Shown here piece by piece: positions 33,413 through 43,046 of a DNA stretch of 64,000 bases (positions within the stretch are counted from its first letter, which is position 1; each line of letters begins with the position of its first letter). This DNA comes from Roseovarius sp. THAF9. Lineage in GTDB: Bacteria > Pseudomonadota > Alphaproteobacteria > Rhodobacterales > Rhodobacteraceae. Under the pieces are notes generated by a model, which made no database searches, had not been told where the DNA came from, and worked only from the letters and a program-made list of their open reading frames with translations. Location of the stretch: the NCBI RefSeq assembly GCF_009363715.1, contig NZ_CP045404.1, forward strand, positions 2,324,001 to 2,388,000, given 5' to 3'. The position numbers and the translations under genes were made by a program.

Positions 33413-34146
33413 CACGCCTCCATCCGGTCACGGGCCAAGAGCGCCCGCATGCGCCGCGCCCGGATCTCGGTTTGCGTGCGTAAGAAGACCAGCGCGATGA
33501 ACAAAAACACGAACCCCGCAATCGACACCAACAGCGGGAAATAGAACACGTCCGCCACGTTCTCTTCCTTGTCGAGGCTCAGCGACGCCCCCTGGTGCAG
33601 CCCCTGGTTCCAGAACAGCACCGCGTATCGGCTCAGCAGGGCAAAGACCGACCCAACGATACACAGGATCGCGGTCAGGTCCGCCGCCGTGTCGTCGTTC
33701 TCGATGGCTTCCCACAGCGCGATATAGCCGAGGTAGAACAGGAAAAGGATCAGGAACGACGTCAGCCGCGGGTCCCACGCCCACCACGTCCCCCACATCG
33801 GCTGACCCCAGATCGCCCCGGTCGCCAGTGCGATCACCGTCATCACCACGCCCACCGGTGCCGCCGCACGGGCCGCCAGCGCGCTCACATGGTGCCGCCG
33901 GACGACCCAGATCAGCGAGGCCACCAGCATCATGATCCATGCGTTGATCGCCATCAGCGCGCTCGGCACGTGCAGATAGATGATCTTGACGGTCGAGCCC
34001 TGACGGAAGTCGTCCGGCGTGAAGAAAAAGCCCCAGATCAACCCGGTCGCAAGGCACAGCACGGCCAGCACCGACACCCACGGCAAAACCTTGTCCGTCG
34101 TGTCGATGAACTTCTTCGGGTTGGCGTATTCCCAGAGTGATGCCAC
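33412..34146 (-). CDS. ccmC: Heme exporter permease CcmC
   Basis: A 244-residue protein with six membrane segments and the tryptophan-rich heme-handling motif WGTWWAWDPRLTSFLILFLF facing the periplasm. Flanking heme-ligand His residues lie in IIYLHVPSALMAINAW and NQGLHQGASL. It transfers heme to the chaperone CcmE. It starts 17 bp after ccmB and overlaps ccmD at its end. Length is normal. Confidence 0.96.
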   Translation of the reverse strand: MASLWEYANPKKFIDTTDKVLPWVSVLAVLCLATGLIWGFFFTPDDFRQGSTVKIIYLHVPSALMAINAWIMMLVASLIWVVRRHHVSALAARAAAPVGVVMTVIALATGAIWGQPMWGTWWAWDPRLTSFLILFLFYLGYIALWEAIENDDTAADLTAILCIVGSVFALLSRYAVLFWNQGLHQGASLSLDKEENVADVFYFPLLVSIAGFVFLFIALVFLRTQTEIRARRMRALLARDRMEA

Positions 34147-34163
34147 GCGCGCAAATCCTTTCG

Positions 34164-34820
34164 TTAACGCAGGTTGACCCTCAATACCGCAGCCGATGCG
34201 AAAGGCAAAAGCGCGATGGTGCCGCAGGTGATCCCCGCCAGCATCAGCATCGGCGTCGTGTAGTCCTGCCCATCCACGCCCCGGCGCGCCATCTCGGCGC
34301 CAAAGATCAATGTGGGCACGTATAGCGGCAGAACAAGCAGGCTCAACAAGAGCCCGCCTCGCCGCAACCCCACGGTCAGCGCCGCGCCGAACGCACCGAT
34401 CATGCTCAACGCCGGCGTACCCAGAAGCAGGGACAGCACCAATGGCCCGTAGCCCTGCGCCGGCAGGTTCAACAGCACCCCCAGCACGGGGGCGGCCAGC
34501 ACCAGCGGCAGTCCCGTCGTGATCCAGTGCGCCAGCCCCTTGATGGCCGCCACCGCCTCCATCGGCAGCGGGGCCGTGGCCAGCAGATCAAGGCTGCCGT
34601 CTTCCCAGTCCAGCGCAAAGATCCGGTCGAGCGAGACAAGACAGGCCAGCAGCGCCCCGATCCACAGGATCCCCGCCGCGATCCGCGACAAGAGTTCCGA
34701 TTGCGGCCCCACGCCGAACGGCACCAGCACCACGACGATCAGGAAGAAGGCGAGGCCCAGCCCGAACCCGCCCCCGGCCCGCACGGCCAGCCGTATGTCT
34801 CTCAGCAGCAACGCGGTCAC
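34164..34820 (-). CDS. ccmB: Heme exporter permease CcmB
   Basis: A 218-residue, six-helix membrane protein: [51 protein letters not shown] (the conserved 'F..D..DGSLE.L' loop) and [41 protein letters not shown]. It pairs with CcmA to power release of heme-loaded CcmE. The start is GTG at 34820, inside GTGA shared with the ccmA stop codon. Confidence 0.95.
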   Translation of the reverse strand: MTALLLRDIRLAVRAGGGFGLGLAFFLIVVVLVPFGVGPQSELLSRIAAGILWIGALLACLVSLDRIFALDWEDGSLDLLATAPLPMEAVAAIKGLAHWITTGLPLVLAAPVLGVLLNLPAQGYGPLVLSLLLGTPALSMIGAFGAALTVGLRRGGLLLSLLVLPLYVPTLIFGAEMARRGVDGQDYTTPMLMLAGITCGTIALLPFASAAVLRVNLR

Positions 34821-35434
34821 AGGAATGCCTCGTCGAAATCGTCCAGCTCCTGCCGCACCGCGCGAAAGGGCGCCACGTCCAGCACCGTCGCCTCGTCAAG
34901 GCCAAGGTCGATATGCGTGGCCAGCACAGCGATGCCACCTTCGGCCAGATGCGCCCGCACCACGGCGGCGAACATGCCCACCGCACGCGCATCCAGCGAC
35001 ACCGTGGGCTCGTCCAGAATCCAGATCGCGCGGCCCGTCACCAACAGTCGCGCTAGCCCCAGCCGTCGCTTCTGCCCGGCAGACAGAAACCCTGCGGGCC
35101 GATGCGCCAAACCCTCGAGTTCATAAGCTGCCAAGGCGTGAGAAATCTCTTTTCGGCCAAAGACCTGCGCCCAAAAGCTCAGGTTCTCGACCACGCTCAG
35201 CGCGGGCTTGATCCCGTCCGCATGCCCGGCATAAACCACGCTGTCGGCGGGATACTCGACCGCGCCGTCTACCGGAGGCTGCAACCCCGCCAGCGTGCGC
35301 AAGAGGGTCGTCTTGCCCGCCCCGTTCGGCCCGCGCAGCACCAGCGCCTCGCCCGCCGCCACGGCGAAACTCACAGCGTCCAGCACCCGCACGCCGCCGC
35401 GTGCCACGCAAAGGTCCCGGACCGTCAGGCGCAT
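34817..35434 (-). CDS. ccmA: Heme exporter ATP-binding protein CcmA
   Basis: A 205-residue ATPase: Walker [20 protein letters not shown], CcmA-type signature [16 protein letters not shown], Walker [13 protein letters not shown], switch His in [10 protein letters not shown]. It energises the CcmABCD complex at the inner membrane. First ccm gene; the Mth938-like gene ends 16 bp upstream, so the operon continues from secDF. Confidence 0.96.
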   Translation of the reverse strand: MRLTVRDLCVARGGVRVLDAVSFAVAAGEALVLRGPNGAGKTTLLRTLAGLQPPVDGAVEYPADSVVYAGHADGIKPALSVVENLSFWAQVFGRKEISHALAAYELEGLAHRPAGFLSAGQKRRLGLARLLVTGRAIWILDEPTVSLDARAVGMFAAVVRAHLAEGGIAVLATHIDLGLDEATVLDVAPFRAVRQELDDFDEAFL

Positions 35435-35450
35435 CGTCGGCCCACCGCTC

Positions 35451-35804
35451 TCAGACCGGCAACAGGGCCGCAGCCACGCGCCGCCCCTCCGAGATCAACA
35501 CGTTGTAGGTCCGCGCCGCCGCGGGCGAATTCATCGCCTCCACTCCGATGCCCGCCTCCTCCAGCGCGGTGCGGAAATCGCCCGGCACATGCGCCGTCTC
35601 GGCGCCGGTGCCGATGAACAGCACGTCAACCTTGTCCACCAGCTCCATCAGAGACGCGCTGTCCTCGTACCCGCCCCAGGCTTTCACCCCATCCGGACCC
35701 ACGCAGACCGCGCCCTCGATCGCCTCTCCGCCCACACGGAAAAAGCCGGGGCCGTAGCCGTCGATCGGCTTCACATCGGAAAATGTTACCTCGTTCAGGC
35801 GCAT
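35451..35804 (-). CDS. Mth938-like domain protein
   Basis: A 117-residue protein of the MTH938/DUF498 family: [67 protein letters not shown]. The 'MNS.AA.RTYN.L' end is diagnostic. Homologues include the mitochondrial complex I assembly factor NDUFAF3; the bacterial role is unknown. In Rhodobacterales such genes commonly lie beside secDF, as here. 10 bp separate it from the preceding TauE-type gene. Confidence 0.9.
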   Translation of the reverse strand: MRLNEVTFSDVKPIDGYGPGFFRVGGEAIEGAVCVGPDGVKAWGGYEDSASLMELVDKVDVLFIGTGAETAHVPGDFRTALEEAGIGVEAMNSPAAARTYNVLISEGRRVAAALLPV

Positions 35805-35814
35805 CGCCTCCTCC

Positions 35815-36567
35815 TCAGTCCCACAACGGCAAGCCCGAGATGACCGCCAGCGCGATCACCCCGTAGGCGGCCCAGCGATACAGCCGCTCGCGCGTGGGGT
35901 CAAACAGGGCCTGCCCGATCAAGGTGGTCATCAGGTAGGGCACCGACATCACCACGGCCAGCATGGCTAGCTCCGCCGTCACCGCCCCCTGCCACAGCAG
36001 GTTGGCGATCAGCACCACGTCTAGGGCGGCCAGAAACAGGATCGTGTTGCCCCGCACCGACTGCACCGCCGCCTGCCCCGACAGGTAGAACAGGATCACC
36101 ACCGGGCCCGTCAGGCCGGTCAGCCCGCCAACGATCCCCGCCGCCGCCCCGATGGCCAAAAGCCCCGGCCGGGTGATGGCCCGCGTGTAACGCCACCCGG
36201 CGATCAGCGCCGCCAGCATCCCCGCTGCAACGCCGGTGATGATCCAGCGCACCGTGTCGTTGTTCAGAAGGTCCAGCAGCATCAGGCCCAGCGGCACGGT
36301 GACCAAAGCCGCCAGCACCAGGACACCGACCTCTTTCGGGTCCCCCTGCCGCCACGCCCCGCGCAAAATCGCCACGTTGCTGGCGATGCCGGTCAGCATG
36401 ATCACAACGATCACTTCCTTGGGCGACAGAAAAATATTGGCGACCGGCACCACGATCAGCGCCGTGCCGAACCCGGTGAACCCACGCACCAGCCCCGCGA
36501 CCCCGATCGCGAAGCACAGCCAGACCAGCCCCGGGGTGGCCAGCACCCCGCTCAGGATATCAGGCAT
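35815..36567 (-). CDS. TauE/SafE-family membrane permease
   Basis: A 250-residue protein with about eight membrane segments in two related halves: AIGVAGLVRGFTGFGTALIVVPV in the first and LLAIGAAAGIVGGLTGLTGPVVILFYL in the second, the G-F-G-G and G-G-L-T-G patterns of TauE/SafE. Family members export sulfite, sulfoacetate or other organosulfonates. Its ATG overlaps the secDF stop by eight bases (ATGCCTGA), so it is translated with the Sec genes; a functional connection is not evident. Confidence 0.9.
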   Translation of the reverse strand: MPDILSGVLATPGLVWLCFAIGVAGLVRGFTGFGTALIVVPVANIFLSPKEVIVVIMLTGIASNVAILRGAWRQGDPKEVGVLVLAALVTVPLGLMLLDLLNNDTVRWIITGVAAGMLAALIAGWRYTRAITRPGLLAIGAAAGIVGGLTGLTGPVVILFYLSGQAAVQSVRGNTILFLAALDVVLIANLLWQGAVTAELAMLAVVMSVPYLMTTLIGQALFDPTRERLYRWAAYGVIALAVISGLPLWD

Positions 36568-39193
36568 CTACATTCGCGAACTGCGTTCCGGCATTCGCGT
36601 CCGGCTTCGACCAGTCGCGCTTGACCCCCAGCCACAGCAGCACCGTGCTGGCCACGAAGACCGAGCTGTAAGTGCCCACGATCACGCCCCAAATCATCGC
36701 GAAGACGAACCCGCGAATGACGTCGCCACCCAGAACGAACAGCGCCAGCAGCGCGAGCAGGGTGGTGACAGAGGTCATGACCGTCCGGCTCAGCGTCTCG
36801 TTGATCGAGATGTTCAGCACTTCCTTCAGCGGCTTCTTCTTGTACTTCCGCAGGTTCTCGCGCACCCGGTCAAAGACCACCACCGTGTCGTTCAGCGAAT
36901 AGCCGACGATGGTCAGAAGCGCCGCGATGATCGCAAGGTCGAACTGGATCTGCACTTCCGAGAATATGCCGATGGTCAGCACCACGTCATGCACCAATGC
37001 TATGACCGCGCCCAGCGCGAACTGCCACTCGAACCTCAGCCAGATATAGACAAGCACCGCGCCGATGGCCAAGAGCACCGCGATCACGGCGGTCTGGATC
37101 AACTCGCCCGACACTTTCGGCCCCACGCTTTCCACCGAGGTAAAGGTCAGGTCCGGCACCACCTCCTGCAACGCGGCCTCCACCTGTGCGATGGTGTCCG
37201 CCGACACGCTTTCCTGCCCCTCCTGCGCCTGGATCCGGATCATGGTCACGTTCTGCTCGGGGCCGAATGTCGGGTCAAAGACCTCGGTGATACTGACGTC
37301 GCCCAGTTCCAGCGGCGTGATGGCGTCGCGGTACTGCCCCACGTCCACCGTCTGCGCACTTTCCGTCCGGATCGTCGTGCCACCCCGGAAATCGATGCCG
37401 TAATTCAGCCCCTGCAACAGGAACGAGCCCAGCGCGATCACGATCAGAAAGCCAGACAAGCCCAGCGACAGCTTCCACCGTTTGAAGAAATCCCAGCTGG
37501 TCTCCTTGGGCACAAGCCGCAGCGTCCGGCCCTCCAGCACCCGCTTGGGCCGTTTGCGCTCGAACCACATCACCGCGATCAGGCGGGTGACGAAAATCGC
37601 CGTGAAGACCGAGGTGATGATCCCCAGCCCCAGCGTGATAGCAAAGCCGCGCACCGGGCCGGACCCCATGGCGTAAAGGATCAGCGCCGTGATGAAGGTG
37701 GTGATGTTGGCGTCGGTAATCGCGCTCAGCGCCTTTTCATACCCCAGCTCAATCGCCCGCGCAGCACCCTTGGCCGTCTTCATTTCTTCGCGGATCCGCT
37801 CGAAGACCAGTACGTTGGCGTCCACAGCCATCCCGATGGTCAGCACGATCCCCGCGATCCCCGGCAATGTCAGCGTCGCCCCGATCATGCTTAGCAGGCC
37901 AAAGATCAGCCCCACGTTGATGATCAGCGCAATATTGGCGAAGAGGCCGAAAATGCCATAGCTCGCCCACATGAAGGCCAGCACCAGTACGAAGGCCACG
38001 ATACAGGCGATTTGCCCCGCCGCGATGCTGTCCGCACCCAGTTCCGGCCCGATGGTGCGTTCTTCGAGGAATTCAAGCTCGGCAGGCAAGGCACCCGCCC
38101 GCAGCAAGACGGCAAGGTTCGTGCTGTCCTCGACGCTGAACTGCCCGGTGATGATGCCGGTGCCGCCGGGAATATGCGCCTGGATCACCGGCGCGCTGAT
38201 CACCTCGTTGTCGAGCACGATGGCAAAGGGGTTGCCCACGTTCTCGGCCGTGTAATCCCCGAACTGCCGCGCCCCCGTCGGGTTGAACCGGAACGACACG
38301 GCAGGCTGCCCGTTCTGGTCGAAATCGGGCTGCGCATCGACCAGCTGTTCACCGGTCACCACCGGCGCGCGTTCCAGGATGTAGAACACACCCTGTTCGT
38401 CCACAGATGGCAGGATCTCGTTGCCGCCACCGGGGTTTTCATTCCCGTCCGCGGTGCGGCTTACCACGGGCTGAAAGGTCAGCTGCGCCGTGGTGCCGAT
38501 GATGTCCTTCAGCTCCGCGGCACTGCCCACACCCGGCACCTGGATCAGAATGCGGTCGGCCCCCTGCCGCTGAATCGTGGGCTCTCGCGTGCCCATTTCG
38601 TTGATCCGGCGTTCGATGATCTCCCGCGCGGTGCGCACGGTCTGCTCGTCACTGGCTTGCCGTTCGGCCTCGCTCAGCGTGACCACGACAGCCTCGCCCT
38701 CGACACTCACCGCGATATCGTTCTGTCCTGCGCCCGCGACACTGGACACAGGCCGCGCCAACCCGCGCACGAGGCTCGCGGCGTATTCGGCCTCCGAAGG
38801 GTTTTCGACAAGCCGCACGCGCAGTTCCGGCGCGTCGGTATCCTGCAAACGGATCGGGCCGACCCGGTCGCGCTCTTCCCGAAGCAAGTCGCGAATCTCC
38901 GGCCACATCGCCTCGATCCGCGCATCATAGACGTCCTCGACCTGCACTTCGGCCAGCAGGTGCGCCCCGCCCCGCAGATCGAGCCCAAGGTTCACCAGGC
39001 CGGAGGGCAGCCAATCGGGCCACATCTCGGCCTGCTCCTGCAACCCCTCGGCCTCTCCGCCCATTTCCAGCGCCATGGTGGCGTCGTTATGGGTCTCGAC
39101 ACGGGTGTAGAACCCGTTGGGCATCGCCAACAGCAGGCCCAAGGCCACACAGCCCCAAATCACCACGCGTTTCCAAAGGTCGATCTGAAGCAT
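36560..39193 (-). CDS. secDF: Fused protein-export membrane protein SecD-SecF
   Basis: An 877-residue fusion. The SecD part (to ~residue 560) has MWPDWLPSGLVNLGLDLRGG, the P1 domain with REIIERRINEMGTREPTIQRQGADRILIQVPG, and the D4-type segment ITLGLGIITSVFTAIFVTRL. The SecF part begins near WDFFKRWKLSLGLSGFLIV and has GLNYGIDFRGGTTI, ALVHDVVLTIGIFSE and GYSLNDTVVVFDRVRENL. It uses the proton gradient to pull proteins through SecYEG. The fusion form is seen in many Rhodobacterales, whereas E. coli has two genes. It follows yajC by 55 bp. Confidence 0.96.
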   Translation of the reverse strand: MLQIDLWKRVVIWGCVALGLLLAMPNGFYTRVETHNDATMALEMGGEAEGLQEQAEMWPDWLPSGLVNLGLDLRGGAHLLAEVQVEDVYDARIEAMWPEIRDLLREERDRVGPIRLQDTDAPELRVRLVENPSEAEYAASLVRGLARPVSSVAGAGQNDIAVSVEGEAVVVTLSEAERQASDEQTVRTAREIIERRINEMGTREPTIQRQGADRILIQVPGVGSAAELKDIIGTTAQLTFQPVVSRTADGNENPGGGNEILPSVDEQGVFYILERAPVVTGEQLVDAQPDFDQNGQPAVSFRFNPTGARQFGDYTAENVGNPFAIVLDNEVISAPVIQAHIPGGTGIITGQFSVEDSTNLAVLLRAGALPAELEFLEERTIGPELGADSIAAGQIACIVAFVLVLAFMWASYGIFGLFANIALIINVGLIFGLLSMIGATLTLPGIAGIVLTIGMAVDANVLVFERIREEMKTAKGAARAIELGYEKALSAITDANITTFITALILYAMGSGPVRGFAITLGLGIITSVFTAIFVTRLIAVMWFERKRPKRVLEGRTLRLVPKETSWDFFKRWKLSLGLSGFLIVIALGSFLLQGLNYGIDFRGGTTIRTESAQTVDVGQYRDAITPLELGDVSITEVFDPTFGPEQNVTMIRIQAQEGQESVSADTIAQVEAALQEVVPDLTFTSVESVGPKVSGELIQTAVIAVLLAIGAVLVYIWLRFEWQFALGAVIALVHDVVLTIGIFSEVQIQFDLAIIAALLTIVGYSLNDTVVVFDRVRENLRKYKKKPLKEVLNISINETLSRTVMTSVTTLLALLALFVLGGDVIRGFVFAMIWGVIVGTYSSVFVASTVLLWLGVKRDWSKPDANAGTQFANVDA

Positions 39194-39248
39194 TCGAAGT
39201 GCCTTTTATGTCTGTATTGTAACTATCGGCCGGGTAGAATGCCCCGGA

Positions 39249-39527
39249 TCAGGAGGCCGGCTCGGTCTTCGACAGAACCTGCGCCACGGTGTTGCGCACG
39301 ACGCGCACTTTCACACCCTCGGCGATCTCCACCTCGATCTCTTCGCCTTCCTTGACGCGGGTCACCTTGCCCACGATGCCGCCCTGCGTGACGATCTGGT
39401 CGCCCTTGCGCAGCGCCGCCACCATCGCCTGGTGCTCTTTTAGCTTCTTCTGCTGCGGGCGAATGAGCAGGAACCACATGATCGCGAAGATCAGGATGAG
39501 CGGGATGAACTGGCCAATGGCTTCCAT
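39249..39527 (-). CDS. yajC: Preprotein translocase subunit YajC
   Basis: A 92-residue single-span protein: IPLILIFAIMWFLLIRPQQKKLKEHQAMVAALRKGDQIVTQGGIVGKVTRV. RPQQKK and GD.I.T.GGI.G.V are the family signature. It belongs to the SecDF-YajC holo-translocon. First gene of the long minus-strand chain through ccmG. Confidence 0.96.
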   Translation of the reverse strand: MEAIGQFIPLILIFAIMWFLLIRPQQKKLKEHQAMVAALRKGDQIVTQGGIVGKVTRVKEGEEIEVEIAEGVKVRVVRNTVAQVLSKTEPAS

Positions 39528-39754
39528 GCGAATCTATTTCCTTTTCGGGCTTTGCAGGCCCCCCGGCCCGCGTTTGCGCGAACCTAAGTCCGGCTTTGGC
39601 GTTTTGCAAGGCGCGAACCGGCCCGCCTGCGGCAATGTCGCAGGGGCGCCGCAACGGCTTGTTTCAGGGGGAAATCAAACATGTCATGAAATACTTGGGC
39701 TAAAGCAATTTCCTCTTTAGGTTGCCAAAGCAGGGGTATTGAAGGCCGAGAGAC

Positions 39755-41287
39755 ATGAACCAAGAAACCGTTACGGTCACGCTGCCTATTTCGGCACATG
39801 GGCTGGGCGTTATGCTATCGGTAATCGGCATATTGGTTTTGTCCGTACTCATCTTTTTAGCGATCCGGCACGATAAACCCTCCGATTGGCTTCCCAAATT
39901 GCAGGAGCGAATGGGGTTGGGTGCGCTACCGGAAGTTCTGGTTTTGCTCCTCAGCATTGTCTGGACGGCTCTGTTTTTGTCGCTCGTCTTTGGCATTTTC
40001 TGGGTAGTCTACGGCATATTCGACCGCGCCAGCGCCGTGACGGCGGAAGAAGGCCGTGAACTTCGCTGGTACTTGCTAACACTGACTGCCATTACGGCAT
40101 CGCTGGGTGCCGTTATTTCTCTCCCTTTCACGCTGATCCGTGTCGGCCTCAACCGGCGACAGACGGAGACAGCAGAACAGGGGTTAATCACCGACAGAAT
40201 TAACACTGCGGTCGAAGGCTTAGGCGCGGAAAAGCAAACTAGTGTGCATAGAAAGGATAGCAGAGGAAACCTACTATTCCATGAGAAAGAGGGTAGCGAA
40301 TCTAAAGCTGAAGATAAACTAGACTACAAAAGGCCAGTCATAGTTCAACTGACAGAACCAAATCTGGAGGTTCGTGTCGGCGCGATCTATGCTCTCGAAC
40401 GCATTTCTCGTGACAGCGAACTAGACCACATCCAAATAATGGAGATCTTGTGCGCGTATATTAAGCAAAACGCGGGTCACGGAGAAAAGGCACTGCCCGA
40501 AGACTTTTCAAATCCAAGAATCTGGAGGGATTGGGCTGAAGAGGAGAGAGATTTTCCACGGCTCGATATAGACGCGGCGCTTAACACAATTGAACGACGC
40601 AGCGAAAAACATAAGATGATAGAACTAGAAAAAGGCTTTCGACTTAATCTTGAGCGCGTACCTATGCGCAAAATGATCCTTCCTCTTCGAAACTTCGCTA
40701 GAATGGGTTTCAGACGTGCCGAATTTCAAGGGGCAAACCTTTTCGAGGCAAATTTGAGTGGAACTGATCTACGGCTCGCTAAGTTGCAGGGTGCGTTATT
40801 GTCGGGAGCGAATTTAGAAAGCGCACACTTGTTAAGAGCTGAGATGCAAGGAGCCTCATTATTCAGAGCTAAGTTTGAAGGGGCTTTCCTAGAAGGCGCG
40901 AGTATGCAAGGCGCCGACCTTGGAAGTGCACAGATGAAGGGCTTACATCTGAAAGATGTTAACCTTCAAAGTGCTGATTTATACCTCACCAATTTGGAGC
41001 AGACAAAGATCGAGAAAGCGATCTTCGACGAGTTTACAGAGCTTTTAGGAGCAAAATTAGAGGGTGCCGCGCTTAAATCTACAGACTTGTCCAAACCGCA
41101 ATATGTGTACGACCATTTAGAAATGGTATTCGGTGATGCCAGTGTGAAACTTCCAGGAGGCATCAATCCAGAACACGAGAAGTGGCCAAAGCATTGGTCA
41201 CAGGAAAAACTTGACGACCGTGAATTCGATCAGGAATGGCAAAAATGGCGTCACAAACGAATGCAAGTAATGGGGACTCCACCCTAG
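39755..41287 (+). CDS. Membrane protein with pentapeptide repeats; A+T-rich, probably acquired
   Basis: A 510-residue protein. Three hydrophobic segments lie near residues 16-38, 58-89 and 106-131. A soluble middle domain has LTEPNLEVRVGAIYALERISRDSELDHI, and pentapeptide (A(D/N)LXX) repeats run from ~316 to ~440 (FQGANLFEANLSGTDLRLAK, LQGALLSGANLESAHLLRAE and onwards), which should fold into a right-handed quadrilateral helix. No enzymatic motif is visible. Base use differs sharply: 40921-40980 has 24 G/C of 60 (40%), whereas 41881-41940 in serS has 42 of 60 (70%). It sits between yajC and serS, genes often adjacent in relatives. Function unknown. Confidence 0.85.
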   Translation: MNQETVTVTLPISAHGLGVMLSVIGILVLSVLIFLAIRHDKPSDWLPKLQERMGLGALPEVLVLLLSIVWTALFLSLVFGIFWVVYGIFDRASAVTAEEGRELRWYLLTLTAITASLGAVISLPFTLIRVGLNRRQTETAEQGLITDRINTAVEGLGAEKQTSVHRKDSRGNLLFHEKEGSESKAEDKLDYKRPVIVQLTEPNLEVRVGAIYALERISRDSELDHIQIMEILCAYIKQNAGHGEKALPEDFSNPRIWRDWAEEERDFPRLDIDAALNTIERRSEKHKMIELEKGFRLNLERVPMRKMILPLRNFARMGFRRAEFQGANLFEANLSGTDLRLAKLQGALLSGANLESAHLLRAEMQGASLFRAKFEGAFLEGASMQGADLGSAQMKGLHLKDVNLQSADLYLTNLEQTKIEKAIFDEFTELLGAKLEGAALKSTDLSKPQYVYDHLEMVFGDASVKLPGGINPEHEKWPKHWSQEKLDDREFDQEWQKWRHKRMQVMGTPP

Positions 41288-41386
41288 GACACGCGATCTA
41301 AGATCAAACTGTCCTCAGGTATTGTTCTATTGCATAAGCCTTGCATCAAGCGACTCAAAACTCAACCTGACCCAAGGACCAAGACG

Positions 41387-42679
41387 ATGCACGACATCCG
41401 CGCCATCCGCGAAAACCCCGCCCAGTTCGACGCCGCCATGGCCCGTCGCGGGGTGTCGAACGCGTCGTCCGAGATCCTCGCGCTGGACGAGGACCGCCGC
41501 GCCAAGATCCAGGCCGCCGAGACCGCGCAGGCCGACCAGAACAAGGCCTCCAAGGAGGTCGGCGCCGCCAAGGCCAAGGGCGACGAGGCCGAGTTCGAGC
41601 GCCTCCGCGCACTCGTGTCCGAGAAAAAGGCCGAGGTCGCCGCCATGCAATCCGAGGCCAAGGCGCTCGACCAGAAGCTGACCGACCTTCTGATGACCCT
41701 GCCCAACCTCGCGCTCGACGATGTGCCCGAGGGCGAGGACGAGGATGACAATGTCGAGCTGAAACGCTGGGGCACCCCCCGCGATTTCGATTTCACCGCG
41801 GTCGAGCATTACGATCTCGCAGGGGTCAAGCCCGGCATGGATTTCGAACTGGCCGCGAAACTCTCCGGCTCCCGCTTTGTCGTGCTGTCGGGTGGCGTCG
41901 CCCGCATCCACCGCGCGCTGGCGCAGTTCATGATCGACACCCATGTCGAGGAAAACGGCCTGTCCGAGACCTGGACCCCCGTTCTCGTCCGCCCCGAGAT
42001 GATGTACGGGACCGGGCAACTGCCCAAGTTCGGCGAGGACAGCTACGAGACCACCAATGGCTGGTGGCTGGTGCCCACCGCCGAGGTGACGCTGACCAAC
42101 ATCGTCAACGGCCTCGTGGTGGACGAGGATTACCTGCCCCGACGCTACGTCGCGCACACCCAATGCTTCCGCTCCGAGGCGGGCAGCGCGGGCAAGGACA
42201 CCGCCGGCATGCTCCGCCAGCACCAGTTCGAAAAGGTCGAGATGGTCTCTGTCACCCATCCCGACAAATCTCTCGAAGAGCACGACCGCATGACCGGCTG
42301 CGCCGAAGGCATCCTCGAACGCCTCGGCCTGCCCTACCGCACCATCGTCCTTTGCACCGGCGACATGGGCTTCGGCGCGCGCAAGACGCACGATATCGAG
42401 GTCTGGCTGCCCGGTCAGAACACCTATCGCGAGATCAGCTCAGTCTCCGTCTGCGGCGATTTCCAGGCCCGGCGCATGAATGGCCGGTTCAAGCCCGCCG
42501 ATGGCGGCAAGCCGCAATTCGTCCATACGCTCAACGGCTCCGGCCTCGCCGTGGGCCGCTGCCTCATCGCGGTGCTGGAAAACGGCCAGCAGGCGGACGG
42601 CTCGGTCGATCTGCCCGAGGCGCTGCACCCCTACCTACGCGGCAAGACCCGGCTTCTGGCAGACGGTACGCTGGGATAA
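41387..42679 (+). CDS. serS: Seryl-tRNA synthetase
   Basis: A 430-residue class II synthetase. The N-terminal coiled-coil arm begins [22 protein letters not shown] and runs to about residue 100. Motif 2 is [28 protein letters not shown], followed by [20 protein letters not shown], and motif 3 is [20 protein letters not shown]. It charges tRNA-Ser and tRNA-Sec. The start at 41387 follows AAGGACC; 19 in-frame upstream residues are not family-like and fall in the A+T-rich spacer. Confidence 0.97.
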   Translation: MHDIRAIRENPAQFDAAMARRGVSNASSEILALDEDRRAKIQAAETAQADQNKASKEVGAAKAKGDEAEFERLRALVSEKKAEVAAMQSEAKALDQKLTDLLMTLPNLALDDVPEGEDEDDNVELKRWGTPRDFDFTAVEHYDLAGVKPGMDFELAAKLSGSRFVVLSGGVARIHRALAQFMIDTHVEENGLSETWTPVLVRPEMMYGTGQLPKFGEDSYETTNGWWLVPTAEVTLTNIVNGLVVDEDYLPRRYVAHTQCFRSEAGSAGKDTAGMLRQHQFEKVEMVSVTHPDKSLEEHDRMTGCAEGILERLGLPYRTIVLCTGDMGFGARKTHDIEVWLPGQNTYREISSVSVCGDFQARRMNGRFKPADGGKPQFVHTLNGSGLAVGRCLIAVLENGQQADGSVDLPEALHPYLRGKTRLLADGTLG

Positions 42680-42709
42680 GAAGCTTTCCGCCCTGGCCGG
42701 TGCCCCATG

Positions 42710-42881
42710 CCGCGCGATTGCCAGACCGCGGGATGGCGAACCGACCACAATTGAGGGCACTTTATCTCCGAGTTCCCGCGTAACCTACGATCGACGCGCC
42801 AACGTTCCCAAATCGCCAGACCGCCCCCCGGGCTGGCGATTGCGCGGCGGCGCGGCAAGCCGCGCCTCGATTCCGCGCGAT
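42710..42881 (+). repeat. Long dispersed repeat, copy A
   Basis: This lies in the 367-bp gene-free stretch after serS (42680-43046). Conserved blocks: CCGCGCGATTGCCAGACCGC at 42710-42729, AGGGCACTTTAT at 42754-42765, AATCGCCAG at 42811-42819, GCGCGGCGGC at 42842-42851 and GATTCCGCGCG at the end. The same blocks occur in the same order, inverted, at 16021-16225. The rest of the gap holds a CCCGGG palindrome and a promoter-like site; I see no gene. Confidence 0.7.
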
Positions 42882-42898
42882 ACGATACAATAACGCCG

Positions 42899-42917
42899 TC
42901 CCGGGCCTGACCCGGGA
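42899..42917. repeat. Dispersed CCCGGG palindrome
   Basis: TCCCGGGCCTGACCCGGGA, the third copy of the family at 15455-15472 and 20511-20529, placed 18 bp beyond the long dispersed repeat. Confidence 0.6.
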
Positions 42918-43010
42918 CCTCTTCGGTTGCACCGCTCCCTGCATTGACCAATCCTTAATCACCGCGCGGCATCCTTACCGCCATGAAACAATTTTTGTAT
43001 ATACGCCGTA

Positions 43011-43039
43011 TTGACGCAAAATATACACGCGTCATAAAT
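43011..43039 (+). promoter_or_regulatory. Promoter with overlapping palindrome
   Basis: TTGACG (43011-43016), 17 bases and ATAAAT (43034-43039). TGACGC (43012-43017) and GCGTCA (43029-43034) form an inverted repeat spanning the -35/-10 region, so a repressor could bind here. The ATG at 43047 would lie within a few bases of the expected transcription start. Confidence 0.45.
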
Positions 43040-43046
43040 TCGTTAC

